Shown here piece by piece: positions 14,436 through 22,778 of a stretch of DNA of 64,000 nucleotides. The stretch lies in assembly GCA_026982415.1 (NCBI GenBank), contig JALSHE010000050.1, forward strand, positions 1 through 64,000, given 5' to 3'. This DNA is from Robiginitomaculum sp. Its GTDB lineage: Bacteria > Pseudomonadota > Alphaproteobacteria > Caulobacterales > Maricaulaceae. Every line of letters starts with the position of its first letter. Position 1 is the stretch's first letter. A model generated the notes under the pieces. That model saw only the letters and a list, made by a program, of their open reading frames with translations, searched no databases and was not told the DNA's origin. The position numbers and the translations under genes were made by a program.

Positions 14436-15059
14436 CTAGCAACTTGCCCTTGGACCATTTGCTGAATTCACCACACTACATGTAATATCGGCACCACCAA
14501 ATGAAATTGATTTGGATTTGCGTGGTTTCAACATAAATGTTTCTTTCAGCGTCGGCGATTGCACAAATGTGCGCGACGGTGAAATATAGTCATAGGAAAC
14601 TCTGGTAACAACCAAGCCCGAAGTTTGGTTCAGTAAAGTAGCGCTGGTGCCGGACGGGTCAAATTTCGAGTTGAGACCTGAACCTAATTTAGCGTAACCG
14701 ACTTCTTGGATGTCGCCGTCAGAATCTACTTCAAAGCTGATCACATCAACTGATATTCTTTGGGAGTTCGTATAACTTGCACCGACGACGGCGAGGGACG
14801 CGTTGAAAATTTCTTCAATTTCGCCCTCGGTTAACGCTTCTTCTTGTGTGGCTAGATCTCCGGTTACCGAAGCCGCATGGGACACATTACGGTCTGCTGA
14901 GATTAACATAGAAACTTCGGCTAGCCCAAGATACAGCGCAATCATTACCGGAGCCACAAATGCAAATTCAATTGCAGCAACGCCGTCTTTGTCGTCTCGG
15001 ATGCGTTTGGCAAGTGTGCCGATGCGGTTAAGGGGTGATTTCTTTACGTTCAACATCAT
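14436..15059 (-). CDS. TadE/TadG-type minor pilin
   Basis: A 207-residue protein with a short basic leader (IRDDKD), then G-VAAIEFAFVAPVMIALYLGLAEVS, the TadE/TadF pseudopilin hydrophobic segment with the conserved Glu. Prepilin peptidase would cut before this segment. The rest is a periplasmic domain ending in GADITC and a Cys-containing tail. The frame opens at 15137, but ATG 15059 with AGGA just upstream fits the family length better. It follows the gene at 15076-15669 by 16 nt and belongs with the pilus locus. Confidence 0.85.
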   Translation of the reverse strand: MMLNVKKSPLNRIGTLAKRIRDDKDGVAAIEFAFVAPVMIALYLGLAEVSMLISADRNVSHAASVTGDLATQEEALTEGEIEEIFNASLAVVGASYTNSQRISVDVISFEVDSDGDIQEVGYAKLGSGLNSKFDPSGTSATLLNQTSGLVVTRVSYDYISPSRTFVQSPTLKETFMLKPRKSKSISFGGADITCSVVNSANGPRASC

Positions 15060-15075
15060 ATATCCTGTCCAAAAC

Positions 15076-15669
15076 CTAAAAAGGTTCGTTTTTAAAAGCC
15101 GTTGTGGCTGTGATAACATGTGTGTTGCCTGCGGCATTCGCCAGACGCGTCAATTCGTTGGGAACGGATAAATGATGCACATACTGAACACGGACAATAA
15201 CGACATCACCACTAGCGGTGGCTGTATAAGTATCTGGCGGCATGGCGGGATCCGCAGCTTCACAAGCGTCAATGACCGCTTGGCTTCCCGTGCAATCGGG
15301 CGGGGATTGCGGCAATACCAACTCTGAAAATTTGCCATTCGCGGATGATGCTACATCAACTCTAAGATTGTCACAATTGCCCACCGTGCTCATAGCGGCA
15401 CAAACGGCGGCTTTAAATTCGTCGGCACCTCCACCCGTACCCTGAAATTCTCCGGTGCGGATGTCCCGTGCAACTTCTGCGACGGCATGGTTCACGGTTG
15501 ATGACATGAAGAAAAGAACGGATATTTCAACAATACCGAACAGCAGTGCGGCGAACGGAATGCCCAACATGGCAAATTCTATGGCGGTTGCTCCGTCTTT
15601 GTTTTTACGGAGCAAACTGAAAAAGCAGCGCTTACTGCGACGATTATTTATTATAGTTTCAATGGGCAT
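15076..15669 (-). CDS. TadE-family minor pilin
   Basis: A 197-residue TadE-like protein. After a basic leader (RRSKRCFFSLLRKNKDG) comes ATAIEFAMLGIPFAALLFGIVEISVLFF, a class III prepilin-like segment with Glu at position 5 after the cleavage glycine. The periplasmic part has four Cys (AVCAAM, GNCDNL, PDCTGS, DACEAA) that may form disulfides. First gene of a two-gene minus-strand operon with the TadE/G protein at 14436. In Tad systems such pseudopilins help pilus initiation or length control. Confidence 0.87.
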   Translation of the reverse strand: MPIETIINNRRSKRCFFSLLRKNKDGATAIEFAMLGIPFAALLFGIVEISVLFFMSSTVNHAVAEVARDIRTGEFQGTGGGADEFKAAVCAAMSTVGNCDNLRVDVASSANGKFSELVLPQSPPDCTGSQAVIDACEAADPAMPPDTYTATASGDVVIVRVQYVHHLSVPNELTRLANAAGNTHVITATTAFKNEPF

Positions 15670-15778
15670 AACTCTTTTCCACAACAGTTTATGGAACGGA
15701 AGCTAGCAAATACGCACTAATATTCGTTTAAATAAGGTGGTTAAAAAAATGTAAACCGGATATTATATACCAGAAAAA

Positions 15779-16441
15779 TTAATGCCTTGCCGCTCTACCG
15801 CTTGCCGCATTAATAGGCATTGGCGTTTGCATTTTCTGGACTTCAGGGGCGGCAAATGACTGAGTTTGGGATTGCGCATTTTGCGATGTTGGAAACGTAC
15901 TATTTAGAACGCCGTCGCTAAAACCACCGCTGGAAAACGGGCTTGCTGAGATAGGCGTGCCTGTATTATCAATGGGCTTGTCTTTGCCCTTGAAATTCGC
16001 TACAAACTTTGGATTGTCACCTAAAACAGGTGCGGGCTGGCAAAAGGGCGTGCAACTATAAGACTGCCAGCCTTTGCCCGCTAACATTAACCGTTTCCCA
16101 GATCCCGATTGATTATTGCCGACTTGTATGTCGGTGTTCAAAATCGTATTTCCCATGTCGTCGAGGATGATCACATTGGTCACACCATAGCCACGCCCGA
16201 GAACAAACAACAGGGTTGGGGAGTGAACGGAGACATCCGCGATTGCCGGATTGCCAACAATAATCGCTGCTGCTGGTGCAGGGAGCCGCATAATTTGCGT
16301 TTTGTTGAGTGCCACAGAAAAATCTTCTGTCGCGGAGAAGTCCCCGGCAAAGGCCGTTTGTGGTAATAAAGCGGAAAAACACAGGCCAGCAAAGCCGACA
16401 GTGATTGCACGAGAAACGGATGTGATGAACTGTTTTGACAT
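15779..16441 (-). CDS. Pilus-assembly protein with secretin-type N domain only
   Basis: A 220-residue exported protein: signal peptide up to about residue 32 (TAFAGDFSATEDF), then a pilus formation N-terminal domain (PF13629 type). The stretches LNKTQIMRLPAPAAAIIVGNP, IADVSVHSPTLLFVLGRGYG and NVIILDDMGN are homologous in pattern to residues 60-130 of CpaC in the same locus. The rest is a Pro/Ser/Gln-rich tail with no secretin. It may assist assembly of the CpaC secretin or bridge it to the cell envelope; this is inference. It diverges from the pilin genes. Confidence 0.82.
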   Translation of the reverse strand: MSKQFITSVSRAITVGFAGLCFSALLPQTAFAGDFSATEDFSVALNKTQIMRLPAPAAAIIVGNPAIADVSVHSPTLLFVLGRGYGVTNVIILDDMGNTILNTDIQVGNNQSGSGKRLMLAGKGWQSYSCTPFCQPAPVLGDNPKFVANFKGKDKPIDNTGTPISASPFSSGGFSDGVLNSTFPTSQNAQSQTQSFAAPEVQKMQTPMPINAASGRAARH

Positions 16442-16583
16442 TGGGTGTTCCTTTAATATTTAAGTGTTAATACGCTGATGTGGTGAATGAACCGTTTACA
16501 AAACCACCCAACCTTTACGAAAAACGGCCAAATTTCGTATGTATATATAAAGTGACTGCGGTTTAAATGCTTCTTGGGCTAGT

Positions 16584-16600
16584 TTTACCAAATTTTTACC
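16584..16600 (+). promoter_or_regulatory. TTTACC direct repeat before flp1, CtrA-like spacing
   Basis: TTTACC at 16584-16589 and 16595-16600, 11 bp apart, mimics the half-site spacing of TTAA-N7-TTAA CtrA sites. It lies 106-122 bp before the pilin ATG and is repeated before flp2 at 16997-17013. CtrA controls pilA in Caulobacter; here it is inference. Confidence 0.35.
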
Positions 16601-16705
16601 GTGTCTTTTATCAGGTTGGTAAAACCTCTGTCTTATGTTGCGGTTATCAGGGATTGTCCTGAAAAAGGGAAAACCTTTATTTTAATGCATACGTGGGAGT
16701 TAGTT

Positions 16706-16879
16706 ATGCAAAATTTTGTTACTCGTTTTAAGAACGACGAATCCGGTGCTACCGCCATTGAATATGGCCTTATCGCTGCTTTGATTTCTGTTGGTATTAT
16801 TGCTGCCGCCACATCTTTGGGCGACAACATTGCTACGAAATTCAACACAGTTTCACTGGCAGTTGCTAATGCTAGCTAA
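16706..16879 (+). CDS. Flp/Fap-type major pilin, copy 1
   Basis: A 57-residue Flp pilin. The leader MQNFVTRFKNDESG ends in the glycine cleaved by the CpaA-type prepilin peptidase, followed by ATAIEYGLIAALISVGIIAAA, the Flp hydrophobic core with the conserved Glu-Tyr pair, and a short polar tail. It is the structural subunit of the Tad pilus, used for surface attachment. ATG 16706 has GGGAG 6 nt upstream. The gene carries its own terminator, allowing strong independent expression, and is nucleotide-identical to the copy at 17119. Confidence 0.96.
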   Translation: MQNFVTRFKNDESGATAIEYGLIAALISVGIIAAATSLGDNIATKFNTVSLAVANAS

Positions 16880-16927
16880 GCCTAGCAATTAATTTGATAT
16901 TCTCGCACAATCGAGGATTTGAATTTA

Positions 16928-16960
16928 CCGCTCTGAACTCTGGTTCAGGGCGGTTTTTTT
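16928..16960 (+). terminator. Rho-independent terminator of flp1
   Basis: CCGCTCTGAA and TTCAGGGCGG form a 10-bp stem (one G-U pair) around CTCTGG, followed by seven T. Confidence 0.9.
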
Positions 16961-17118
16961 ATGGCTATTTCTTAAAATATGTGACTGATTTTTAATTTTA
17001 CCAAATTTTTACCGTGTCTTTTATCAGGTTGGTAAAACCTCTGTCTTATGTTGCGGTTATCAGGGATTGTCCTGAAAAAGGGAAAACCTTTATTTTAATG
17101 CATACGTGGGAGTTAGTT

Positions 17119-17292
17119 ATGCAAAATTTTGTTACTCGTTTTAAGAACGACGAATCCGGTGCTACCGCCATTGAATATGGCCTTATCGCTGCTTTGATTT
17201 CTGTTGGTATTATTGCTGCCGCCACATCTTTGGGCGACAACATTGCTACGAAATTCAACACAGTTTCACTGGCAGTTGCTAATGCTAGCTAA
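17119..17292 (+). CDS. Flp/Fap-type major pilin, copy 2
   Basis: Identical in DNA and protein (57 residues) to the pilin at 16706, with the same GGGAG ribosome binding site, leader ending in Gly14 and mature ATAIEYG start. Having two full units raises pilin dose or provides a reservoir for variation; identity at silent sites and in untranslated parts points to recent duplication or ongoing gene conversion. It lies 178 bp before cpaA. Confidence 0.96.
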   Translation: MQNFVTRFKNDESGATAIEYGLIAALISVGIIAAATSLGDNIATKFNTVSLAVANAS

Positions 17293-17340
17293 GCCTAGCA
17301 ATTAATTTGATATTCTCGCACAATCGAGGATTTGAATTTA

Positions 17341-17373
17341 CCGCTCTGAACTCTGGTTCAGGGCGGTTTTTTT
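17341..17373 (+). terminator. Rho-independent terminator of flp2
   Basis: Same stem-loop and T-run as at 16928-16960. It separates the pilin transcript from the cpaA gene, which starts 98 bp further on. Confidence 0.9.
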
Positions 17374-17470
17374 ATGGTTTAAACCAGCCGTTAACTCTGT
17401 TTTGCTATCAAGACATATGAAGGGCTTCCAAAGACCCTAATTTAACTAGTCAGATAGAGGTGAGGGTAAA

Positions 17471-17980
17471 ATGTTCGTGTCATTTTTCATGATTTTAATT
17501 GTCGTCGGATGCATGTTGGCAACAGGTTGGAAAGACCTGACCAGCATGACAATTCCCAACTGGATCAGTCTGGTATTGGTCGCGGGTTTCTTTATCACGG
17601 CACCATTTGCCTGGCAGGGCTGGGCAGTCTTCGGCACGCATATATTGGTCGGTCTGGTTTGTTTCTTCATTGGTGTTACTTTGTTTGCATTTGGCCAAAT
17701 GGGGGGCGGGGATGCAAAACTATTTGCTGCCACATCAATATGGTGGGTATGGGCAGATTTAGGGCATTATGCGATTTATACGGCGCTGGCAGGCGGGGTA
17801 TTGACTTTACTCATTATTCTTGGACGCAAGTATTTGCCTGAAAAAGCGTTGAAAACAGACTGGCTGCACCATTTATTTAAAGATGAAAAGAAGATTCCTT
17901 ACGGCATTGCTTTGGCGTTTGGTGCCTTGGTTACCCTGCCGACGAGTGATTTATACCTATATGCAAGTGGAATTGCATGA
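17471..17980 (+). CDS. cpaA: Prepilin peptidase CpaA/TadV
   Basis: A 169-residue polytopic membrane aspartic protease (A24 type) that removes the leader from Flp pilin and TadE-type pseudopilins. The two catalytic aspartates are visible in WKDLTSMTIPNW (about residue 23) and GGGDAKLFA (about residue 80). Four to five membrane segments; length as usual for the short TadV type without the methylase domain. ATG 17471 follows GAGGTGAGGG. First gene of the assembly part of the pilus locus, 105 bp before cpaB. Confidence 0.93.
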   Translation: MFVSFFMILIVVGCMLATGWKDLTSMTIPNWISLVLVAGFFITAPFAWQGWAVFGTHILVGLVCFFIGVTLFAFGQMGGGDAKLFAATSIWWVWADLGHYAIYTALAGGVLTLLIILGRKYLPEKALKTDWLHHLFKDEKKIPYGIALAFGALVTLPTSDLYLYASGIA

Positions 17981-18004
17981 AAATAACGGAAAAATGCGAA
18001 AAAG

Positions 18005-18022
18005 TTTACACTTATTAACCAT
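18005..18022 (+). promoter_or_regulatory. TTTAC-N5-TTAACCAT before cpaB, possible CtrA site
   Basis: TTTAC (18005-18009) and TTAACCAT (18015-18022) lie 64-81 bp before cpaB. The sequence resembles CtrA half-sites in tandem, though the spacing is one base short of the consensus. It suggests a promoter for cpaB onward. Confidence 0.35.
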
Positions 18023-18085
18023 GCTTTATCATATAGGGCGTTAGATTTTCACAGAAATGGGCTTTAATAAAACCTGCGAGGGGTT

Positions 18086-18937
18086 ATGAACACGAAAAAA
18101 GTATTGTTATTAGGTGGCCTTGGCGTCATTTCTGTTGTTGCATTCTTGCAATTGCAAAAAATGTCAGCGCCGGCCCCGGTCGCGCCTGTTGCGGCGGCAC
18201 CTGTTGCTGAAGTGGTTTCCAATGTTGAGTATGTGGACATTTTGGTTGCGGCGATGGATATTCAGCGCGGCACGCGTCTGACCTCTGACCATTTACAGTG
18301 GAAGCCTTGGCCTGCGGAGGCGCTTGAGCCAAATCACATTGACATGCAGAATCAACCGCAAGCGTTGGAAGATTATACGCAAGCTGTAGCGCGCGCAGAT
18401 ATATATGAAGGCGAGCCAATTATGCGGCCAAAAGTGGTTCAAACCGGAGATCGTGGCCGGATGGCGGCTTTGTTGAGGCCGGGTATGCGGGCTATTTCAA
18501 CCCGTATAACTGCCGGCAGTGCTGCGGGTGGCTTTATTCAGCCGGGCGACCGGGTTGACGTGGTTTTAACCACACAATTGCCGCGTTCTATGCGAAAAAA
18601 CGTAGCAAATACGCAAAATAACTTTGTTTCAAACACGATTTTTGAAAATGTTCCTGTACTAGCCATTGGTCAGACCAGCAATCAAGGTCCCGAAAGTGAA
18701 GCATTTGTTATTGGTTCTACGGCGCTCTTAGAGATGTCGCCATCGGATGCTGAAGTGTTAATTGAAGCCCAGTCAAGGGGGGATATTTCGCTTATTTTGC
18801 GGGGGTTGAACCGCCGAGGTGCGGGTTATGTTCCCAGTGCGGCAACGGCAATTCGTGAAAAATCATCTGGTGCGGTCAGGTCGTTGGTTATTTACCGAAA
18901 TGGTCAAAAACAACAAGTTTCGATCCAGGGAAACTGA
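18086..18937 (+). CDS. cpaB: Flp pilus assembly protein CpaB/RcpC
   Basis: A 283-residue periplasmic protein anchored by an N-terminal membrane helix (residues 5-25), an Ala/Pro/Val linker, and an SAF domain (VEYVDILVAAMDIQRGTRLTSDHLQW) followed by the RcpC region (RAISTRITAGSAAGGFIQPGDRVDVVLTT). CpaB is thought to stabilise or gate the CpaC secretin. It leads the cpaB-cpaC-cpaD-cpaE-cpaF-tadB-tadC run, with short or overlapping junctions downstream. Confidence 0.95.
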   Translation: MNTKKVLLLGGLGVISVVAFLQLQKMSAPAPVAPVAAAPVAEVVSNVEYVDILVAAMDIQRGTRLTSDHLQWKPWPAEALEPNHIDMQNQPQALEDYTQAVARADIYEGEPIMRPKVVQTGDRGRMAALLRPGMRAISTRITAGSAAGGFIQPGDRVDVVLTTQLPRSMRKNVANTQNNFVSNTIFENVPVLAIGQTSNQGPESEAFVIGSTALLEMSPSDAEVLIEAQSRGDISLILRGLNRRGAGYVPSAATAIREKSSGAVRSLVIYRNGQKQQVSIQGN

Positions 18938-18966
18938 ACAAGGAAATTAAAAAGGTGGAAACAAAA

Positions 18967-20433
18967 ATGTTGCCCAAATTTTATAAAGCGCACTATAAAG
19001 TATTGTTTTATTCGACGGGAATAGCGTTGGCATGCCTCGGCAGCTTGTCTTTAACTGCGCAGGCGGGGCCAAGATCCTATGCGGATGTTCGCTCTAGTAT
19101 AGTGCAGTCCAATTTCTCTGGAACAACCAAGAAGTCCATGCTGATACCTTATGGCAAAGCGAGTACTATTGATTTACCAGGCGGTATGGCCGATGTGGTT
19201 GTGGCAAGTCCATCTATTGTAGATGCGGTTGTGCATACGCAAACCCGTGTTTTGCTCATTGGCAAAAATCCGGGCCAAACCAATGTTTTCTTTTATGATG
19301 CCAGCGGAAATGAGGTGTTAAATCTTGATGTCCGGGTTGAGCGGGATGTATCTGGTCTTGAGGCTCTGATTGCCGAGCATGCGCCCGGTAATGCTATTAA
19401 TGTCGAATCGTTTAACAACAACATTTTGTTGTCAGGTGAAGTCGCTAATGCCGGGACTTCAAAAGTCGTAATGGATTTGGCTAATTTATGGCTAAGCGAG
19501 GCAACGGCCACTGGAGAAAAAGGCGAAATTACAAATATCATGCAAGTTATGGGCAATGAACAGGTTATGCTCAAGGTTCGTATCGTGGAGATGCAACGCT
19601 CGGTGACCAAGCAAATGGGCATTGATTTCAATGCTTTAGCGCAAGTCGGAGATGCGAGTTTCGGTCTGATTGGTAATTCTGCTGTTACTACGGGCGCGGG
19701 TTTTAATGGTAACTTAAATTGGATTAATACGGGTGGTGGCGCTCTACAATCTTTGACCAGTAACCTCCAGGCACTAGAAAAGGTTGGTTTGGTTCGCACT
19801 TTGGCGGAGCCGGTGTTGACAACAATATCTGGTGAGACCGCGAACTTTTTATCAGGCGGCGAGTTTCCCTTGCTGACCAATGTATTTATTGATGATAATG
19901 GGCAGTTGCAGCGAGAATTTGAATATAAGCCGTTTGGTGTGTCCCTTGGATTTACACCAGTTGTGATGAGTGAGGGGCGGATTTCCCTCAATATATCCAC
20001 GGAAGTTTCTGAACCGACAACCGAAGGTGCGTTTGGAACCAATGGTGGGGAAATTCCGGGTATACGAACCCGGCGTGCGAATACTGTTGTCGAATTACCA
20101 GCTGGTGGCAGTATGGTCATTGCAGGGTTAATTCGTGAGGAAAGCCGGCAAAGTACGAGTGGTACACCGGGTCTTAAAGACATTCCAGGCCTGGGTGCGT
20201 TCTTCCGTAACCGTGATGACCAGACTACGGAAACGGAGCTTGTGATTATCGTAACACCTTATCTGGTTAACCCGACACACCCTGACAAATTGCAAACACC
20301 GTTAGATGGTATGATTGCGGCGAATGATCGGGAAGTTGCATTTTTGGGGCGCTTAAATAAAGTTTACGGGAAAAATAGTAGGCCAGCCCCCAAGCAGCGG
20401 CTGCTTGGGACATTTGGCCATGTGGTGGATTAG
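18967..20433 (+). CDS. cpaC: Tad pilus outer-membrane secretin CpaC/RcpA
   Basis: A 488-residue secretin with a signal peptide (ending TAQAGP), a pilus N-terminal domain (about 60-135), a BON-like segment (NAINVESFNNNILLSGEV) and a C-terminal secretin domain (about 250-460) with GEFPLL and LVIIVTPYLVNP. It forms the outer-membrane ring through which the Flp pilus passes. ATG 18967 is preferred over GTG 18955 because AAGGTGG lies about 8 nt upstream of it. It lies 29 nt after cpaB and 10 nt before cpaD. Confidence 0.95.
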   Translation: MLPKFYKAHYKVLFYSTGIALACLGSLSLTAQAGPRSYADVRSSIVQSNFSGTTKKSMLIPYGKASTIDLPGGMADVVVASPSIVDAVVHTQTRVLLIGKNPGQTNVFFYDASGNEVLNLDVRVERDVSGLEALIAEHAPGNAINVESFNNNILLSGEVANAGTSKVVMDLANLWLSEATATGEKGEITNIMQVMGNEQVMLKVRIVEMQRSVTKQMGIDFNALAQVGDASFGLIGNSAVTTGAGFNGNLNWINTGGGALQSLTSNLQALEKVGLVRTLAEPVLTTISGETANFLSGGEFPLLTNVFIDDNGQLQREFEYKPFGVSLGFTPVVMSEGRISLNISTEVSEPTTEGAFGTNGGEIPGIRTRRANTVVELPAGGSMVIAGLIREESRQSTSGTPGLKDIPGLGAFFRNRDDQTTETELVIIVTPYLVNPTHPDKLQTPLDGMIAANDREVAFLGRLNKVYGKNSRPAPKQRLLGTFGHVVD

Positions 20434-20443
20434 GAGCAGTTAA

Positions 20444-21151
20444 ATGCGAAAGCAAAAAAATCAGTTCAAGCCAGAAAGGCGGGTCTTTCCTCGCGCAAAA
20501 TTGGCTACATTGGCAATTACTGCTGTCTTGGCCACTGGCGGCTGTACAACTTATCAGCCGTCATATGCCCCCTCTGTGCTTAGAAATAAAATTACCGTGG
20601 CGGAAACGGTTGAACGGTTGGAGTTATACGCAGGACAAGCTGGGTTGGATCTTTCGGCACGCGATGAAGATGCCGTCGCTTCGTTTTTATCACAATATGC
20701 AGCAACAGGTCAGGGGCCGTTGTATATTAATGTGCCGTCAAGCGGCGCTACCAGCAAAGGTGTGGCGCAAGCTCAGTCTATCATACAAAGCTATTTGGGC
20801 CGCATGGGTAGAGGTGGTGCAAATCTGCAGACCGGTCAATATCAAGCAAAGCAGGGTGGTGATGCACCTGTTATAGTTTCCTATCGCCGCTTGACGTCCG
20901 CGCCAATCGATTGTTCCCAAGGAGCAAGTTTAACGCACACGTCGAATAATCAGCCCTACGGAAATTTTGGTTGCGCACAAACTGCGAATTTGGCGGCTTT
21001 AATTGATAATCCAATGCAATTATTGGCACCATATGACTTTGATAACGCATACGCGGTGCGCCGTATGACGGTTATCGATAACTATAATGTTGGTGATGCG
21101 ACATCAACAAAACGCCCTGTTGGGCAAGAAGTTTCTGCAGGTGGAGATTAA
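20444..21151 (+). CDS. cpaD: Pilus assembly lipoprotein CpaD
   Basis: A 235-residue lipoprotein (lipobox ATGGC, Cys34) of the CpaD family PF09476, with the typical FGCAQTANLAALIDNPMQLLAP motif in the second half and an internal disulfide-type Cys pair (IDCSQG, FGCAQT). In Caulobacter, CpaD localises to the outer membrane and supports the CpaC secretin. It starts 10 nt after cpaC and is followed 4 nt later by cpaE. Confidence 0.93.
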   Translation: MRKQKNQFKPERRVFPRAKLATLAITAVLATGGCTTYQPSYAPSVLRNKITVAETVERLELYAGQAGLDLSARDEDAVASFLSQYAATGQGPLYINVPSSGATSKGVAQAQSIIQSYLGRMGRGGANLQTGQYQAKQGGDAPVIVSYRRLTSAPIDCSQGASLTHTSNNQPYGNFGCAQTANLAALIDNPMQLLAPYDFDNAYAVRRMTVIDNYNVGDATSTKRPVGQEVSAGGD

Positions 21152-21155
21152 TACT

Positions 21156-22772
21156 ATGACGCAGCCACAAATAAGTCCTGTGACAACTCCCCAGGCCTAT
21201 CCTGCGCCTGGACAAGGAGCGCCTAGCCAAGGAGCAGCAAGGCCGTTAGCCGCACCAGTTCCAGCGCCTTTTCCAGGTCAATCGCCTATAGCACCACAAC
21301 AGGTTCAGCAGAGCGGCACCGTCCCTTTGCAGGCAATGCCCGTACAGCAGGGATATGTACAACCGGAGCCGCAAGGCGGATTTCCGCCAATGCCACAGCA
21401 ACCGCAACAGCAAAGTTTGCCGCATTCCGGCATGCCAAGTGCTACCGTCCCAACTCAAGGCGCTCCTATCCACGCGCCTGCTATTGCCGCGCCAATGGTG
21501 GAGCGTGACAAAGAGGGCGGCGAGAAAGCCTTGCCGCGTATTGCTATTCACGCATTTTGTGAACGTACTGAGACCGCAGCAACTATCCAGTCTACAACAC
21601 AAGATTGGCGCATGGGGCGAACCAATTTGAAAGTTTACATGGGTGGTCTGCCTGCGGCCATTGAATATTATAAGAATGAGGGCACGCCTTCGCTTATTAT
21701 ATTCGAATCGAGAATACGTGGTCAGGAACTTTTTGCCCAATTAGAGCAATTGGCATCTGTATGTGATTCGGATACTAAGGTTGTCATGATCGGTGCGGTT
21801 AATGACATTAAATTATACCGTGATTTAATGGATCAAGGCTTGAGCGAATACCTTGTACCGCCGTTTCATCCTTTGACGCTTATCCGCTCGATTGCAGATC
21901 TGTATACAGATCCGGAAAAACCATTTGTCGGCAAAGTTATTGCATTTTTCGGGGCAAAAGGTGGCGCTGGCTCATCAACAATAGCACATAATATTGCTTG
22001 GGGAATGGCCACGAAAATGTTGCAGGAGACTGCTCTGGTTGACATGGATTCGAGCTGGGGAACAACTGGCCTTGATTTCAATTATGATAGCTCCCAAGGG
22101 CTAGAAGAAGCGTTAGCAGACCCAGAGCGGCTGGACGAAACATTGCTTGACCGTATCATGATTAGACATACGGAAAAACTTTCCATTCTGCCAGCCGCCG
22201 CCTCTCTTGGTTCAACAGCGCCAACTTCACCGGCCTCCTATGAAGCGCTCGTCAACGGCATGCGCGGTTTGTCTCCAATGACATTACTGGACATGCCCCA
22301 TGTTTGGAGCAAGTGGTCAAAGCAAATATTAGAAAGTGCGGACGAGATTGTGATTACAGCTACACCTGATTTGGCCAATTTGCGTAATGCAAAGAACCTG
22401 ATCGAGTATCTGAAAACGGCGCGACCAAATGATCCCGACCCATTGCTGATTTTGAACAAGACCGGTGTTCCCAAAACGGCTGAGATTCCGGTTAAGGAGT
22501 TTGCGGCGGCGGTTGGTATTAGTCCGGCTCTGGTTCTTGCCTATGAGCCTGTAGTTTATACCGAGGCTTCTAATGACGGTAAAATGCTCAGTGATTTAAA
22601 AACGGCTGCAGCAGCTTTTGAAGGTATTATGTATTTGGCGCAACGCTTGCGCACTGGCGAGTTCCCGGCGCCTATCACCAAGAAAAAGGGTTTGAAAATT
22701 GGGAAGTCCAAGTCTGGTAAAAAAGAAAAAAAATCTGGCGGGCTTTTGGCTGGCCTGAGAAAGCGGAAATAG
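21156..22772 (+). CDS. cpaE: Pilus localisation protein CpaE/TadZ (ParA-like)
   Basis: A 538-residue cytoplasmic protein: a Pro/Gln-rich, likely disordered N-terminal 125 residues, a receiver-like domain (about 150-250, without obvious phosphorylation signature) and a MinD/ParA-type ATPase domain from VIAFFGAKGGAGSSTIAHNI. The deviant Walker motif keeps the first Lys but has Ser in place of the usual GKT lysine. CpaE/TadZ proteins mark the cell pole for pilus assembly. The C-terminus is very basic (KKKGLKIGKSKSGKKEKK). ATG 21156 lies 4 nt after the cpaD stop. Confidence 0.94.
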   Translation: MTQPQISPVTTPQAYPAPGQGAPSQGAARPLAAPVPAPFPGQSPIAPQQVQQSGTVPLQAMPVQQGYVQPEPQGGFPPMPQQPQQQSLPHSGMPSATVPTQGAPIHAPAIAAPMVERDKEGGEKALPRIAIHAFCERTETAATIQSTTQDWRMGRTNLKVYMGGLPAAIEYYKNEGTPSLIIFESRIRGQELFAQLEQLASVCDSDTKVVMIGAVNDIKLYRDLMDQGLSEYLVPPFHPLTLIRSIADLYTDPEKPFVGKVIAFFGAKGGAGSSTIAHNIAWGMATKMLQETALVDMDSSWGTTGLDFNYDSSQGLEEALADPERLDETLLDRIMIRHTEKLSILPAAASLGSTAPTSPASYEALVNGMRGLSPMTLLDMPHVWSKWSKQILESADEIVITATPDLANLRNAKNLIEYLKTARPNDPDPLLILNKTGVPKTAEIPVKEFAAAVGISPALVLAYEPVVYTEASNDGKMLSDLKTAAAAFEGIMYLAQRLRTGEFPAPITKKKGLKIGKSKSGKKEKKSGGLLAGLRKRK

Positions 22773-22778
22773 AGTACT

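Larger units (their letters stand above)
16583..16964 (+). repeat. 382-bp direct repeat, copy 1 (pilin gene with promoter and terminator)
   Basis: Bases 16583-16964 and 16996-17377 appear identical throughout (offset 413 bp, 31-bp spacer). Each contains the leader, the flp gene and a terminator. Identity ends sharply at 16582/16995 and 16965/17378. Confidence 0.95.
16996..17377 (+). repeat. 382-bp direct repeat, copy 2 (pilin gene with promoter and terminator)
   Basis: Second copy of the unit at 16583-16964, apparently without a single difference, including noncoding parts. Confidence 0.95.

Noticed and set aside
16601-16705. N-terminal extension of the pilins (frame open to 16601 and 17014)
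   Set aside because: The internal ATG has a good GGGAG site and yields the standard Flp leader; the extension corresponds to the untranslated leader.
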